From positions 1 through 37,457 of the forward strand of contig NZ_JAAGMD010000024.1 of assembly GCF_010548465.1 (NCBI RefSeq): a stretch of 37,457 nucleotides of DNA, read 5' to 3'. The DNA comes from Streptomyces sp. SID14436. Its GTDB lineage: Bacteria; Actinomycetota; Actinomycetes; Streptomycetales; Streptomycetaceae. The position numbers were made by a program, and so were the translations under genes. The notes beneath the pieces were generated by a model. The model made no database searches and was not told the origin of the DNA. It saw only the letters and a program-made list of their open reading frames with translations. This document shows, piece by piece, positions 1 through 7,480 of this stretch; the stretch's first letter is position 1, and every line of letters begins with the position of its first letter.

Positions 1-111
1 GGCGAGCTGAGCCCGCGTCAGGTCCGTCACGACACGGGCGACGCCGCCGTCCACGGGCTGGGTCACGTGCAGGACCCGCGGCCGGGGGTCGGTCGGTGGC
101 TGCTGGTGCAT
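1..111 (-). CDS. Glycosyltransferase, N-terminal fragment (runs off the window)
   Basis: Only the first 37 codons are present. The ATG at 111-109 follows a GAGGAAG ribosome site on the minus strand. After a short polar leader the peptide reads RVLHVTQPVDGGVARVV, the first beta strand plus glycine-rich turn of GT4/GT-B glycosyltransferases (sugar transfer from a nucleotide-sugar donor). From memory, a glycosyltransferase lies beside chpF in S. coelicolor as well, which fits. Acceptor and substrate cannot be judged from this fragment. Confidence 0.7.
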   Translation of the reverse strand, partial: MHQQPPTDPRPRVLHVTQPVDGGVARVVTDLTRAQLA

Positions 112-928
112 GCGCGGCTTCCTCGCTACGGACGGGCTCGGGACGGGGCGGGAACTCGCCTCACCGCCGGGCGTCGGCGGCGGCGCGGGGCGCGTCGTGC
201 CCTGCCGCGTCCGGCTGGGCAACGAGCCGGACGGCCACCTGGTCACCGCCGCCCCGGCGCAGCGGGCCGCGACCGAACCCGTTCGCGCCGTGGCGGGGGT
301 TGTCCGCATCCGACGGGACGGGCCCGCCGGGCGCCCTCTCCGGTCCGTCGATGGCCGAATCGGGACCGCCCGAACGGAGGTCGTCGCGGTCGGTCGTTCG
401 AGTGACGGGGCGGTCCCGGCCACGGGCGCCGGGCGGCGGTGGGGGTGCGCAGGGGAGGGGAGCGGCGCCGTTCGTACGGTCACGGCACGGCAGCGGAACC
501 GGGGGAATGCGCACGACCGGCGTCACCCTTTCGGAGAGCGCCCCCGGCCGTCCGGTCGGCCGGCCGATGTCCCGAGCGGCGTCCGGCGGTGTGTCAGGGG
601 GCCGTCATGAGTGCGGTGCGCCCGCGCCGGCAGGGCGTCGGGAGCGCCGCAACTCTAGCCCCAATGCGCACTAATCCCCCCGATAGGGGGCAAGTGTGTC
701 GGAAGTCGGACGTAAGTGCGGGTGGGTGGACGGGTGGACGGTACGGGGGCAGGGGCGGGGGCGCCGGATCGGGAGGTAGGAGGTCATCGTCCGGGCGTCG
801 GGCGCGGCCCCCGGCGCACATCGGGGTGACGATCGGCGGAGGGCGCCCCATGGGGGCGTGCGGGCGTGGCGGGCGCCGCTCGCCGGGAGATCACTCCTTT
901 GGCGGCACAACCCGGGCGGGCGCCACGC
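112..928. other. Long divergent intergenic region without a convincing gene
   Basis: About 820 bases separate the divergent glycosyltransferase and chpF. Every reading frame here is arginine- and glycine-rich with no ribosome site and no domain-like pattern, so I call no gene. A short inverted pair of C6/G5 runs lies at about 673-690. A long leader or multi-promoter region would suit a developmentally regulated chaplin gene, but no specific factor site could be assigned. Confidence 0.5.
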
Positions 929-970
929 GTTGACACAACGCCGGGTATCCGCCCGGATGTTTGTGTCAAC
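929..970 (+). promoter_or_regulatory. Inverted repeat just upstream of the chpF ribosome site
   Basis: GTTGACACAA at 929-938 and TTGTGTCAAC at 961-970 are perfect 10-bp inverted arms. A second pair, CCGGG (941-945) and CCCGG (952-956), lies between them, so the segment can fold into a two-tier hairpin. It ends five bases before the AAGGAG ribosome site of chpF. The left arm also contains a TTGACA -35-like hexamer (930-935), so the palindrome could be a protein operator rather than an RNA structure. Confidence 0.6.
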
Positions 971-989
971 TCCCAAGGAGCACCTCTCC

Positions 990-1229
990 ATGTCGCGTAT
1001 TGCGAAGGGCCTGGCCCTGACCTCCGTTGCCGCCGCCGCCGTCGCCGGCACCGCCGGTATCGCCGCCGCCGACAGCGGCGCGCAGGCCGCTGCCGCCCAC
1101 TCCCCGGGCGTGCTGTCGGGCAACGTCGTCCAGGTCCCGGTCCACGTTCCGGTCAACGTCTGCGGCAACACCGTCGACATCATCGGTCTGCTGAACCCGG
1201 CGTTCGGCAACACGTGCGTGAACGACTGA
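990..1229 (+). CDS. chpF: Short chaplin (ChpF type), secreted hydrophobic amyloid surface protein
   Basis: This is a 79-residue protein. The Sec signal peptide covers about residues 1-27 and ends in AAA before DSGAQ. One chaplin domain follows, with the family hallmarks GVLSGN, VPVHVPVNVCGNT, the LLNPAFGN block and a paired C-terminal cysteine (CGNT...NTC). Short chaplins assemble into amyloid fibrils on aerial hyphae and spores, lower water surface tension and make the surface hydrophobic. The ATG at 990 sits ten bases after AAGGAG (975-980); longer upstream frames lack a ribosome site. The symbol rests on the neighbouring melC operon and chpG. The gene is monocistronic and ends in a strong hairpin. 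Confidence 0.92.
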   Translation: MSRIAKGLALTSVAAAAVAGTAGIAAADSGAQAAAAHSPGVLSGNVVQVPVHVPVNVCGNTVDIIGLLNPAFGNTCVND

Positions 1230-1249
1230 CGTCGCCCCGGCTCATCCGC

Positions 1250-1294
1250 AACCGGCCGTCCGACCGTGGTCTCCCCACGGGCGGACGGCCGGTT
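1250..1294 (+). terminator. Terminator hairpin of chpF
   Basis: Perfect 13-bp arms AACCGGCCGTCCG (1250-1262) and CGGACGGCCGGTT (1282-1294) enclose a second 6-bp stem CCGTGG/CCACGG with a five-base loop. It lies 20 bases after the chpF stop. There is no long T run, as is usual in Streptomyces. Confidence 0.85.
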
Positions 1295-1478
1295 CGCGTT
1301 TCCCCGTATGGGGGTGGTCGGGCGGCGTGCCGGGACGGGCGCCGGCGCCCGTCCCACCAGTGACGACGAGGGGGATCGGCGGGCACACCGTGGACTCCGG
1401 GTATTCGAACGGTTGCGGAGAGTGGTCGCCCCTCCCACGGTGGGCACAAGACCCGACGCACCACCGAAAGGACCCCTC

Positions 1479-2438
1479 ATGCGTCTGCCCGCCCGCCGTA
1501 TCGCGACCACCGCGCTCAGCGCCGCGCTCGTCCTGGGTGTCACCGGACCGGCCGCCGTCGCGGCCGACGGCGACGCGACCCGGGACCGCACCCACGTGTC
1601 GTCCCAGGCGCCCGTACCGGAAGCCGACGCGCTGCTCCAGCAGGTCGGCAGCGTGGCCGGTCTCGGCGGCGTCCTCACTCCGGTCACCCAACTCCTCGAC
1701 ACCGTGCTGAAGTCGGACAACGGCCAGCTCCCGGACGCGCAGGCGACCGAACTGAGCACCGCCGTCAAGGACGCCATCGCCCAGGCGACGGCCGCCCTCC
1801 CGGCCACCTCGCCGTCCCCGACGACACCGGACACCACGACACCGGACACCACGACGCCGGATGTGACGGCGCCCGAAGCGACCACGCCGGACACCACCAC
1901 GCCGGACACCACGACGCCGGACGGGGCGGCCCCTGAAGCGACCACGCCCGAAGCGACCACCCCGGACGCGACCACTCCGGGCACGACCACGCCCGGGGTG
2001 ACGGTTCCGGAGGCGTCGACGCTGCCCGCGCCTGCCCTGCCTGCGGTACCGGCGGTGCCGGCCGCACCGGCGGGCGACGCCAAGGCCCCCGCCGCGAACC
2101 GGGCGCAGGCGCCGTCCGACCTCACGGCCGAGGCGCTCACCGCCCTGCAGAAGGCCGTCGACGCGGTGCTGAAGGCCGCCACCGGCGACGACGTCGCCCA
2201 GGTCACCCCCGCCGTCACCGAAGCGGTGAACGGCCTCGTGAACGTCATCGCGGCCACCCTCGTCGGCAGCGGCCTGCCCGCCCCGACCCTGGAGGGCCTC
2301 CAGGCCCAGCCCACCGCACCGGACGCGTCGACCACGGTGCCGTCGACCACGGTGCCGTCGACGACCGTGCCGTCGGTGACCGTCCCCCAACTGCCCTCGA
2401 CGTCGGCGCCCTCGACGGTGGCGCAGCCGCCCGCCTGA
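1479..2438 (+). CDS. Secreted protein with TTPD-type and STTVP-type repeats, unknown function
   Basis: This is a 319-residue protein. The ATG at 1479 has an AAAGGA ribosome site. A Sec signal (MRLPARRIA plus hydrophobic core) is followed by a likely cleavage near AVAADG. After an alpha-helical segment (about 40-110) comes a threonine/proline/aspartate repeat region (about 113-178). A second Ala/Leu-rich helical segment (about 205-275) is followed by a C-terminal STTVP repeat. The repeats look like an extended wall-spanning or glycosylated stalk. No catalytic motif, sortase signal or transmembrane anchor is visible. It lies between two chaplin genes and reads in the same direction as chpF, suggesting a role on the hyphal surface, but that is inference. 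Confidence 0.82.
   Translation: MRLPARRIATTALSAALVLGVTGPAAVAADGDATRDRTHVSSQAPVPEADALLQQVGSVAGLGGVLTPVTQLLDTVLKSDNGQLPDAQATELSTAVKDAIAQATAALPATSPSPTTPDTTTPDTTTPDVTAPEATTPDTTTPDTTTPDGAAPEATTPEATTPDATTPGTTTPGVTVPEASTLPAPALPAVPAVPAAPAGDAKAPAANRAQAPSDLTAEALTALQKAVDAVLKAATGDDVAQVTPAVTEAVNGLVNVIAATLVGSGLPAPTLEGLQAQPTAPDASTTVPSTTVPSTTVPSVTVPQLPSTSAPSTVAQPPA
1821..2005 (+). repeat. Degenerate 15-bp coding tandem repeat (TTPDT units)
   Basis: About a dozen 15-bp units of the type ACGACGCCGGACACC encode five-residue TTPDT/TTPEA repeats inside the secreted protein. Unit-length variation keeps the frame. A second block encoding STTVP lies at about 2329-2373. Confidence 0.85.
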
Positions 2439-2477
2439 TCCCGCATCCGCACGGCCCGCGCGGCCGTCGTGGTGCTT

Positions 2478-2517
2478 CGGCCGTCGCACCGGTCCCCCGG
2501 GGCCGGTGCGACGGCCG
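2478..2517 (+). terminator. Terminator hairpin after the repeat-containing secreted protein
   Basis: CGGCCGTCGCACCGG (2478-2492) and CCGGTGCGACGGCCG (2503-2517) form a perfect 15-bp stem with a ten-base loop, 40 bases after the stop codon. Confidence 0.85.
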
Positions 2518-2672
2518 TTCCGTTTCCGCTGCCCGGAGGCTCTTTCCGGCGATCTTTTCGGTGTTCGGGGTTTCCGCTTCGGCGGGGGGTCGTTAGGCAG
2601 GGCGTCAGATTGCTCCCCGGTGACGGCGTCCGAAGGATCGGAAGGACCGCGGTCACCGAAGAAAGGACCGTG

Positions 2673-2969
2673 ATGAAGTCCCTGAAGGCCGCCGCTGTCG
2701 TTGCCGGTTCCCTCGTCGTCGCCGGTGCCGCCGCGCCCGCGTTCGCCTACGACAGCTCCGCCGACCTCACCCCCACCAGCCTCAACGGCGCCGTCAACGC
2801 CCTCACCCAGGGCCCGATCGACGTGATGCCGCTGAAGCACCAGTCCGACGCCCGGTCCGACGCCCTGAACACCGAGAACAAGGACTCCGCGCTCAGCTCG
2901 GTGAACGACGCGACGGACGCCCTCAACTCCGCCGGCGGACTCCTCGGCGGCCTGCCCCTGCCGAGCTGA
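2673..2969 (+). CDS. Small secreted protein, unknown function
   Basis: This is a 98-residue protein. The signal peptide is about 1-25, ending PAFA before YDSS, leaving a mature peptide of some 73 residues. The mature part is polar and helical, with a repeated pattern of Asp/Asn/Ser and Leu (SDARSDALNTENKDSALSSV, NDATDALNS) and a Gly/Leu/Pro-rich tail ending LGGLPLPS. It has no cysteine and no known motif. The ATG at 2673 follows GAAAGGA by five bases; a GTG directly before it is an alternative start. Its setting among chaplins suggests an aerial-hypha surface protein. It is neither a chaplin nor an obvious rodlin. Confidence 0.78.
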   Translation: MKSLKAAAVVAGSLVVAGAAAPAFAYDSSADLTPTSLNGAVNALTQGPIDVMPLKHQSDARSDALNTENKDSALSSVNDATDALNSAGGLLGGLPLPS

Positions 2970-3123
2970 GCCGGCTGTGCCGCCCGGCCGCGGCAGGCGG
3001 GCGTACCCGCGTCGTCCGTCGTACTACTGCGGCAACCGGGGGATTTGTGCGCCGCACGGTTCCCCGGCTCGTTACTCGGTACGCATGCCGAGCCCCGAAC
3101 CGTGGAAAGGGACCGTGTCGGAG

Positions 3124-3642
3124 ATGAAGTCGACCACCCGAGGAACCTTCGCCGCCGTGCTCACGACGATGGCGGCTGCCGCCGGCGCACTCGCCGCCAC
3201 GCCCGCCGCCGCGGCCGGCGCGGTTCCCGTCCCCCTGCCGCTGGGCGGGGCGGAGCAGGCGCTGGGCGTCGAACTGCCCGAGGTCGGCGGGGAGATCCCG
3301 GTACCCGTGGCGGGCACGCCGGAGGGCCCGCGGTTCACCGAGGGACGGCTCATGCCGGAGCAGACGCTGCCGCAGCTCCCCGTCGACGGCGGCCTCCCCG
3401 GCCTGGGCGTGCGGTCCCCGCTGCCGCACCTCCTCGGTGACGGCTCCGACCGCCTCGGCGTCGACCTCCCCGCCGCCGACCTGCGGACCCTGAGCCCCGG
3501 CCTGGCCGTGGACGCGCCGCTCACCCGGCCGGCCGCGGACAGCGCGGGCCTGCCGCAGGTGAAGCTGCCGGAGGCCGGAATCCTGGCCCCGACGGTCCGG
3601 ACGGTCCCGGCCCTGGGCGTGGTACTGGGCGCCGAGCACTGA
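3124..3642 (+). CDS. Secreted Leu/Pro/Gly-rich protein, unknown function
   Basis: This is a 172-residue protein from the ATG at 3124; a GTG at 3115, better spaced from GGAAAGGGA, would add three residues. The signal peptide ends near PAAAA/GAVPV. The mature chain has short repeated phrases built on LP, VDLP, LGV and PLPL, such as LPQLPVDGGLPGLGV, suggesting an extended low-complexity protein. It has no cysteine and no sortase signal. It ends GAEH, and its stop codon lies inside the first unit of a 14-bp tandem repeat. An 8-bp hairpin (3036-3043 with 3060-3067) lies upstream in the leader or promoter region. Confidence 0.75.
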   Translation: MKSTTRGTFAAVLTTMAAAAGALAATPAAAAGAVPVPLPLGGAEQALGVELPEVGGEIPVPVAGTPEGPRFTEGRLMPEQTLPQLPVDGGLPGLGVRSPLPHLLGDGSDRLGVDLPAADLRTLSPGLAVDAPLTRPAADSAGLPQVKLPEAGILAPTVRTVPALGVVLGAEH

Positions 3643-3720
3643 GCACCGAGCACTGAACACCGAGCACTGAACACCGAGCACTGAACACCGAGCACTGAAC
3701 ACCGAGTACTGAACACCGAT
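3631..3720. repeat. 14-bp tandem repeat spanning a stop codon
   Basis: About six nearly identical 14-bp units, ACACCGAGCACTGA and close variants, run from 3631 to 3720. The first unit supplies the last codons and stop of the preceding secreted protein. Lower-copy GC-rich repeats on GGACGGCCCCC follow to about 3812. The unit is not a multiple of three and is not coding beyond the stop. Confidence 0.9.
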
Positions 3721-3812
3721 GGGCGCCCCCAGGGATTACGCCTCTGTGCGGCTCCCCACAGGGACGGCTCCCCGCACGGATGGCCCCCACACGGACGGCC
3801 CCCCACACGGAC

Positions 3813-3840
3813 GGCCCCCGCGGCGGTGACCGCGGGGGCC
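3813..3840 (+). terminator. GC-rich terminator hairpin before melC1
   Basis: GGCCCCCGCGG (3813-3823) pairs perfectly with CCGCGGGGGCC (3830-3840) across a six-base loop and is followed by TT. It should separate the secreted-protein transcript from the melC operon. Confidence 0.7.
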
Positions 3841-3889
3841 TTCGCACGGTTACCGCTACGGACGCACCCACTCGCGGGAGGAGCACAAC

Positions 3890-4426
3890 ATGGTCGTCAG
3901 GGGCAGCGGTCGCGGTGAGGGACCGGGCGACTCCACGCCGAGACAGGGCGGTGGGCCGGGCGCCGGGGGAACCAGACGGCAGGTGGCGCGGGGACTGCTG
4001 GGCGCGGGTCTCGCGGCGGTGTTCGCCCCGGCCGTGGCTTCCTGCAGCCCCGGGGCCACCGGGCACCGCGCCGACAAGCACCCCGGAGACGTGCCGCACG
4101 GTGGCGGCAACGCCTCCCAGGAGGTGGCCTTCGACGAGGTCTACCGGGGCCGCCGGCTGCGCGGCGTCCGGTCGACGACCGACCGCGCGGCCGGCGGAGG
4201 CGGAGGGGAGGGCGCCTGGCGGGTCACCGTGGACGGCCGGCCGCTGCACCTGATGCGCCGCGCCGACGGCACCTACCTCACCATGGTCGACCACTACGCG
4301 TCGTACCCCACTCCGCTGGCGGCGGCCCGCGCGGCCGTCGACGAACTGGGCCCCGGCCGGCGGCTGCGCGACCCCGGCACCGGGCACGGACCGGGGGAAG
4401 GGGGCGACCGTGGCGTACACGCGTAA
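3890..4426 (+). CDS. melC1: Tyrosinase copper chaperone/cofactor MelC1
   Basis: This is a 178-residue protein. MelC1 binds apo-tyrosinase, delivers copper and carries the cofactorless enzyme through the Tat route. The N-terminus has a twin arginine (R29-R30, TRRQVAR) and a hydrophobic segment ending AVASC. The folded domain (about 85-155) shows FDEVYRGRRLRGV, VTVDGRPLHLM and MVDHYASYPTPL (from 132), which is the caddie domain whose tyrosine occupies the enzyme active site in the family. Oddities: a VASC lipobox with Cys52, and a long Gly-rich leader before the RR. The ATG follows GGGAGGAG. It overlaps melC2 by 17 bases, implying translational coupling. Confidence 0.93.
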   Translation: MVVRGSGRGEGPGDSTPRQGGGPGAGGTRRQVARGLLGAGLAAVFAPAVASCSPGATGHRADKHPGDVPHGGGNASQEVAFDEVYRGRRLRGVRSTTDRAAGGGGGEGAWRVTVDGRPLHLMRRADGTYLTMVDHYASYPTPLAAARAAVDELGPGRRLRDPGTGHGPGEGGDRGVHA

Positions 4427-5276
4427 GAACGTGACCGCGCTGACCCGCTCCGAGAAGCGGCGGTTCGTCGACGCGCTGCTGGCCGTGAAACGACGCGGCG
4501 AGTACGACGAGTTCGTGCGGATGCACATCGACTACTACACGGCCGACGGCGAACGCGGCCTGCGCGCCGCCCACATGACGCCGTCCTTCCTGCCCTGGCA
4601 CCGCCGCTTCCTGCTGGACCTGGAGAACGCGCTGCGCCGGGTCGACGACTCGGTGACCGTGCCGTACTGGGACTGGACCCGGGACCGCAGCCCCTCCGGC
4701 CCGCCCTGGACCGACGACCTGCTCGGCGGAAACGGCCGCCGCTCGGACCGCCTCGTGACGACGGGCCCGTTCGCCTTCGCCGAGGGCAACTGGACCCTGC
4801 GGGAGAACGTCACCGACGAGAACTACCTCACCCGGGACCTGGGCCGCTCCCGCGACCCGATCGACCTGCCCACCAAGAGCGACCTGGAGTGGGCCCTGAA
4901 GGACCCGGTCTACGACGCCGCCCCCTGGGACTCGACGGCCACCAAGGGCTTCCGCAACAAACTGGAGGGCTGGGGCAGCGGACGCGGCAGCGTCTCCTGG
5001 CGCAACCACAACCGCGTGCACCGCTGGGTCGGCGGCGCCATGGTCGGCGGCGCGTCCGTCAACGACCCGGTCTTCTGGCTGCACCACGCCTTCATCGACC
5101 TGCAGTGGTCGCGCTGGCAGCAGCGGCACACCGAACACCGCTACCTGCCGGCCAAGCCGCCGGGCCGGAGCAACGCCCAGTACCGCAGGATCGTCGCCCG
5201 GCACGAGCGGATGCCCCCGTGGAACGTGACCCCGGACTCCCTGGAGAGCCACGACCGGATCTACCGCTACGCCTGA
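4410..5276 (+). CDS. melC2: Tyrosinase (monophenol monooxygenase), type-3 copper enzyme
   Basis: This is a 288-residue protein with the usual length of Streptomyces MelC2. It oxidises tyrosine through DOPA to dopaquinone, giving melanin. All six copper ligands are visible: His39, His55 and His64 for CuA (RMHIDYY, AAHMTP, LPWHRRFL), and His200, His204 and His225/226 for CuB (NHNRVHRW, FWLHHAFIDLQW). The start is a GTG inside the end of melC1. The protein lacks its own signal peptide, so it depends on MelC1 for export. A convergent hairpin terminator follows. Confidence 0.95.
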   Translation: MAYTRKNVTALTRSEKRRFVDALLAVKRRGEYDEFVRMHIDYYTADGERGLRAAHMTPSFLPWHRRFLLDLENALRRVDDSVTVPYWDWTRDRSPSGPPWTDDLLGGNGRRSDRLVTTGPFAFAEGNWTLRENVTDENYLTRDLGRSRDPIDLPTKSDLEWALKDPVYDAAPWDSTATKGFRNKLEGWGSGRGSVSWRNHNRVHRWVGGAMVGGASVNDPVFWLHHAFIDLQWSRWQQRHTEHRYLPAKPPGRSNAQYRRIVARHERMPPWNVTPDSLESHDRIYRYA

Positions 5277-5340
5277 CGGACCGGTCCCGAGGCGGCGAAG
5301 CCCGTACCGGAATCCGTGCGGCGCCACACCGCCGCATGGG

Positions 5341-5373
5341 CGGAGCCCCGGCGCTCGAGGTGCCGGGGCTCCG
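5341..5373. terminator. Bidirectional terminator between melC2 and chpG
   Basis: CGGAGCCCCGGC (5341-5352) and GCCGGGGCTCCG (5362-5373) form a perfect 12-bp stem with a nine-base loop, between two convergent genes. Confidence 0.85.
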
Positions 5374-5396
5374 CTCGTGGTGCTGGGGTACGGGTG

Positions 5397-5702
5397 TCAG
5401 TTCCCGTAGCCGTAACCGCCGTCGTGACCGCCGGGGCCGGGGTTGCCCTGGTGGTGGTCACCGTCGACGTTGGCGCAGGTGTTGCCGAAGGCCGGGTTGA
5501 GCAGGCCGACGACGTTGATGGTGTTCCCGCACAGGTTCACCGGCACGTGGACCGGGACCTGGATGGCGTTGCCGGACAGGACGCCGGGCGAGCCGACCGC
5601 CTTGCCCTGGGCGCCCGCGTCCGCCATGGCTCCACCGGCCCCGGCCAGCACCACGGCACCCGTGCCGAGAGCGACACCGGCCGCCTTCGCGATGCGCGAC
5701 AT
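5397..5702 (-). CDS. chpG: Short chaplin (ChpG type) with Gly/His tail
   Basis: This is a 101-residue protein. The signal peptide is about 1-27 (ends AMA before DAGAQ). The chaplin domain has GVLSGNAIQVPVHVPVN, CGNT, VGLLNPAFGNT and the second Cys. Unlike ChpF it carries an extra hydrophilic tail rich in Gly, His, Asp and Tyr (HHQGNPGPGGHDGGYGYGN). The ATG at 5702 is chosen because AAGGAGA lies about seven bases upstream; a GTG directly before it is possible. It converges with melC2, as remembered for chpG in S. coelicolor. Confidence 0.92.
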   Translation of the reverse strand: MSRIAKAAGVALGTGAVVLAGAGGAMADAGAQGKAVGSPGVLSGNAIQVPVHVPVNLCGNTINVVGLLNPAFGNTCANVDGDHHQGNPGPGGHDGGYGYGN

Positions 5703-5723
5703 CACGTTCTCCTTCTGATCGCT

Positions 5724-5754
5724 GAGCGCGGCGGCACAGGACGCTGCCGCGCTC
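5724..5754 (-). promoter_or_regulatory. Hairpin just upstream of the chpG ribosome site
   Basis: GAGCGCGGC (5724-5732) and GCCGCGCTC (5746-5754) form a 9-bp perfect stem ending ten bases before the minus-strand AAGGAG (5714-5709). Position relative to the ribosome site is like that of the hairpin before chpF, although the sequence differs. Confidence 0.55.
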
Positions 5755-5946
5755 CCCGTTCAACGCGGGGGGACGCGGCGGGTCACGGCGTTCCGGCAGG
5801 TATCACCCTTTTTGAACAGTTGAGCCCACAGTGCCCGCCCGAACGGTCCGCCGGACCGACCGGCACCCGGGAACCGGGAACGGCCGGCAGACCGAGGGCG
5901 TCCTCCTCACCGGGGGCTCGACGGCCGCGCCCCGCGGGAGGCGGAG

Positions 5947-6702
5947 GTGGAGCGGGTGCGCACGGCGGACTTCGCCCGGTGGACCGGGCGGTTCGAGGAC
6001 GAACGCGAGCGCAGACAGGCCCTGGGCGACCCGGACTGGGACCGGGGCGCCACGTTGCCCCCGGCCGTCTGGGCGAGCATCCAGCGCTTCCAGGTGGGCG
6101 AGGACGGCGACGGCGGCAACCTCGTCACCAAGGCGGACGAGGCCGGCGACCCCGACTACACGCGGGCGGTCCGCCTCTTCGTCGCCGAGGAGCAGAACCA
6201 CGCCCGCCTCCTGGCCCGGCTGCTGACCGCGGGCGGCCGGCCGACCCTGCCGGGCCACTGGAGCGACACGGTCTTCGTCCGGCTGCGGCGCCTGATGGGC
6301 CTGCGCATGGAACTGCTGGTGCTGATGGTCGCGGAAGTCGTCGCCCTGCGGTACTACCGCGCCCTGCGCGACGGCACCACCGACCCCCTCACCAGGGAGG
6401 TGGCCGCCCGCATCCTCGCCGACGAGGAACGCCACGTCCCCTTCCACTGCGACCGCCTGCACACCTCCCTGACCGCCCTGCCCCGCCCGCTGCGCCGCCC
6501 GCTCATGACCCTCTGGCGCCTCCTCCTGCTCACCGCCGCCCTCGTCGTCGCCACCGACCACGGCCGAGCCCTCCACCACCTGGGCGTCCCCCGCCACCGC
6601 TTCGTCTCCGACGTCCGCGCGTCGTCGGGAGCGGTCGTCAGGGCTGTGCTGGCTCCCGGCGGCGCCTTCCCCGTCGCCGACGAGGCCGACGACCTCCACT
6701 GA
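5947..6702 (+). CDS. Ferritin-like superfamily protein
   Basis: This is a 251-residue protein from a GTG at 5947, preceded by GGGAGGCGGAG. Two ExxH motifs lie on successive predicted helices, EEQNH (81-85) and DEERH (159-163), separated by a long helix (MGLRMELLVLMVAEVVALRYY). This is the layout of di-iron four-helix ferritin-like proteins. A further hydrophobic helix (LMTLWRLLLLTAALVVAT) may be the last helix of the bundle or a membrane contact. The substrate is unknown; the diiron function is inferred from the ExxH pairs. It stands alone. A downstream GTG in frame is an alternative start. Confidence 0.72.
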   Translation: MERVRTADFARWTGRFEDERERRQALGDPDWDRGATLPPAVWASIQRFQVGEDGDGGNLVTKADEAGDPDYTRAVRLFVAEEQNHARLLARLLTAGGRPTLPGHWSDTVFVRLRRLMGLRMELLVLMVAEVVALRYYRALRDGTTDPLTREVAARILADEERHVPFHCDRLHTSLTALPRPLRRPLMTLWRLLLLTAALVVATDHGRALHHLGVPRHRFVSDVRASSGAVVRAVLAPGGAFPVADEADDLH

Positions 6703-6891
6703 GCAGTGCACGCACCGGCCGGCACTCAGAGCCCGCAGCCCGCACCGCGAGAGCCGTAGACTCCGGGCCTGCTGATCATTGGGTGGGGGACTATGCCTCG
6801 GCGGCATTGATCGCAGGTGGAATGGGAGCGTGCGGCAGAAGGTCATGACCTGTCTGGTCGCACAAACCCTGTTGAAGGGAGGGAAGCCGTC

Positions 6892-7416
6892 ATGTCGTCG
6901 CTCGACCGTCTCAGGGTGCTGCTGGGCGAACCGGTGACCTGGGGCTGGGCGAGGCCGAGTCTGTGGACGGCGTCCGAGGAGTATCTCGGTGTCGGACTGC
7001 CTTCGGACTACAAGGCGTTCATGGACCTGTACGGACCCGGGAGCATCGACGGTCACCTGTGGCTCAGCCGACCCGTGGAAGCCGACGCCCCCGAGCTGGA
7101 CCGGTTGTGGTCGCTGGAGCACTGGCGCCGGGCGCGACGCAGTGACCCGGACCTGTACCCGTACCCCTTCCACCCCGACCCCGGCGGTCTCATCCCCTGG
7201 GGCTCGGACGAGCACGGCAACGAGTACTACTTCCTAGCCGTCGAGCCGGACCCCGACGAGTGGCGCATCGTCGTCCACAGCGACTGCAACGGCTGGTTCG
7301 AGACCGCGGGCACCTTCTGCGACTTCCTGGTGCGCTGCCTCGACGACATCGACCGGCCGCCCTTCATGGCCCGCGCATGGCCCAGCCCTGGTGCCCGCTA
7401 CCACTCCCACGTCTGA
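6892..7416 (+). CDS. SUKH (SMI1/KNR4) family protein
   Basis: This is a 174-residue protein whose ATG at 6892 follows AAGGGAGGG. The SUKH signature is visible: LGVGLPSDYKAFMDLYGPG (about 35-55), then GLIPWGSDEHGNEYYFLAVEPDPDEWRIVV (about 108-137) and a C-terminal helix CDFLVRCL. Many SUKH proteins are immunity proteins against polymorphic nuclease or deaminase toxins; others are housekeeping. No toxin gene is next to it here, so immunity is only a family-level guess. It is the last clear chromosomal gene before the integrated element. Confidence 0.8.
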   Translation: MSSLDRLRVLLGEPVTWGWARPSLWTASEEYLGVGLPSDYKAFMDLYGPGSIDGHLWLSRPVEADAPELDRLWSLEHWRRARRSDPDLYPYPFHPDPGGLIPWGSDEHGNEYYFLAVEPDPDEWRIVVHSDCNGWFETAGTFCDFLVRCLDDIDRPPFMARAWPSPGARYHSHV

Positions 7417-7480
7417 AGCAGCACTTGCACCACCGGGCCCGGCAAACGCCTGACGCCTGGCAATACCTCACCGAGCCGAA

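Noticed and set aside
112..851. Several plus- and minus-strand frames of 85-192 residues before chpF
   Set aside because: All are Arg/Gly-rich, lack ribosome sites and show no codon-position bias different from random GC-rich DNA.
1821..2005. CRISPR-like or regulatory repeat array
   Set aside because: The repeats are in frame and code for TTPD units of a secreted protein.
671..2656. 661-residue minus-strand frame across the chpF region
   Set aside because: Low-complexity Val/Ser/Gly and Arg repeats mirror the coding repeats on the plus strand; no ribosome site or domain. It is an antisense shadow of GC-rich genes.
3631..3812. CRISPR-like array
   Set aside because: The units are directly adjacent 14-bp repeats without spacers and no cas genes are present.
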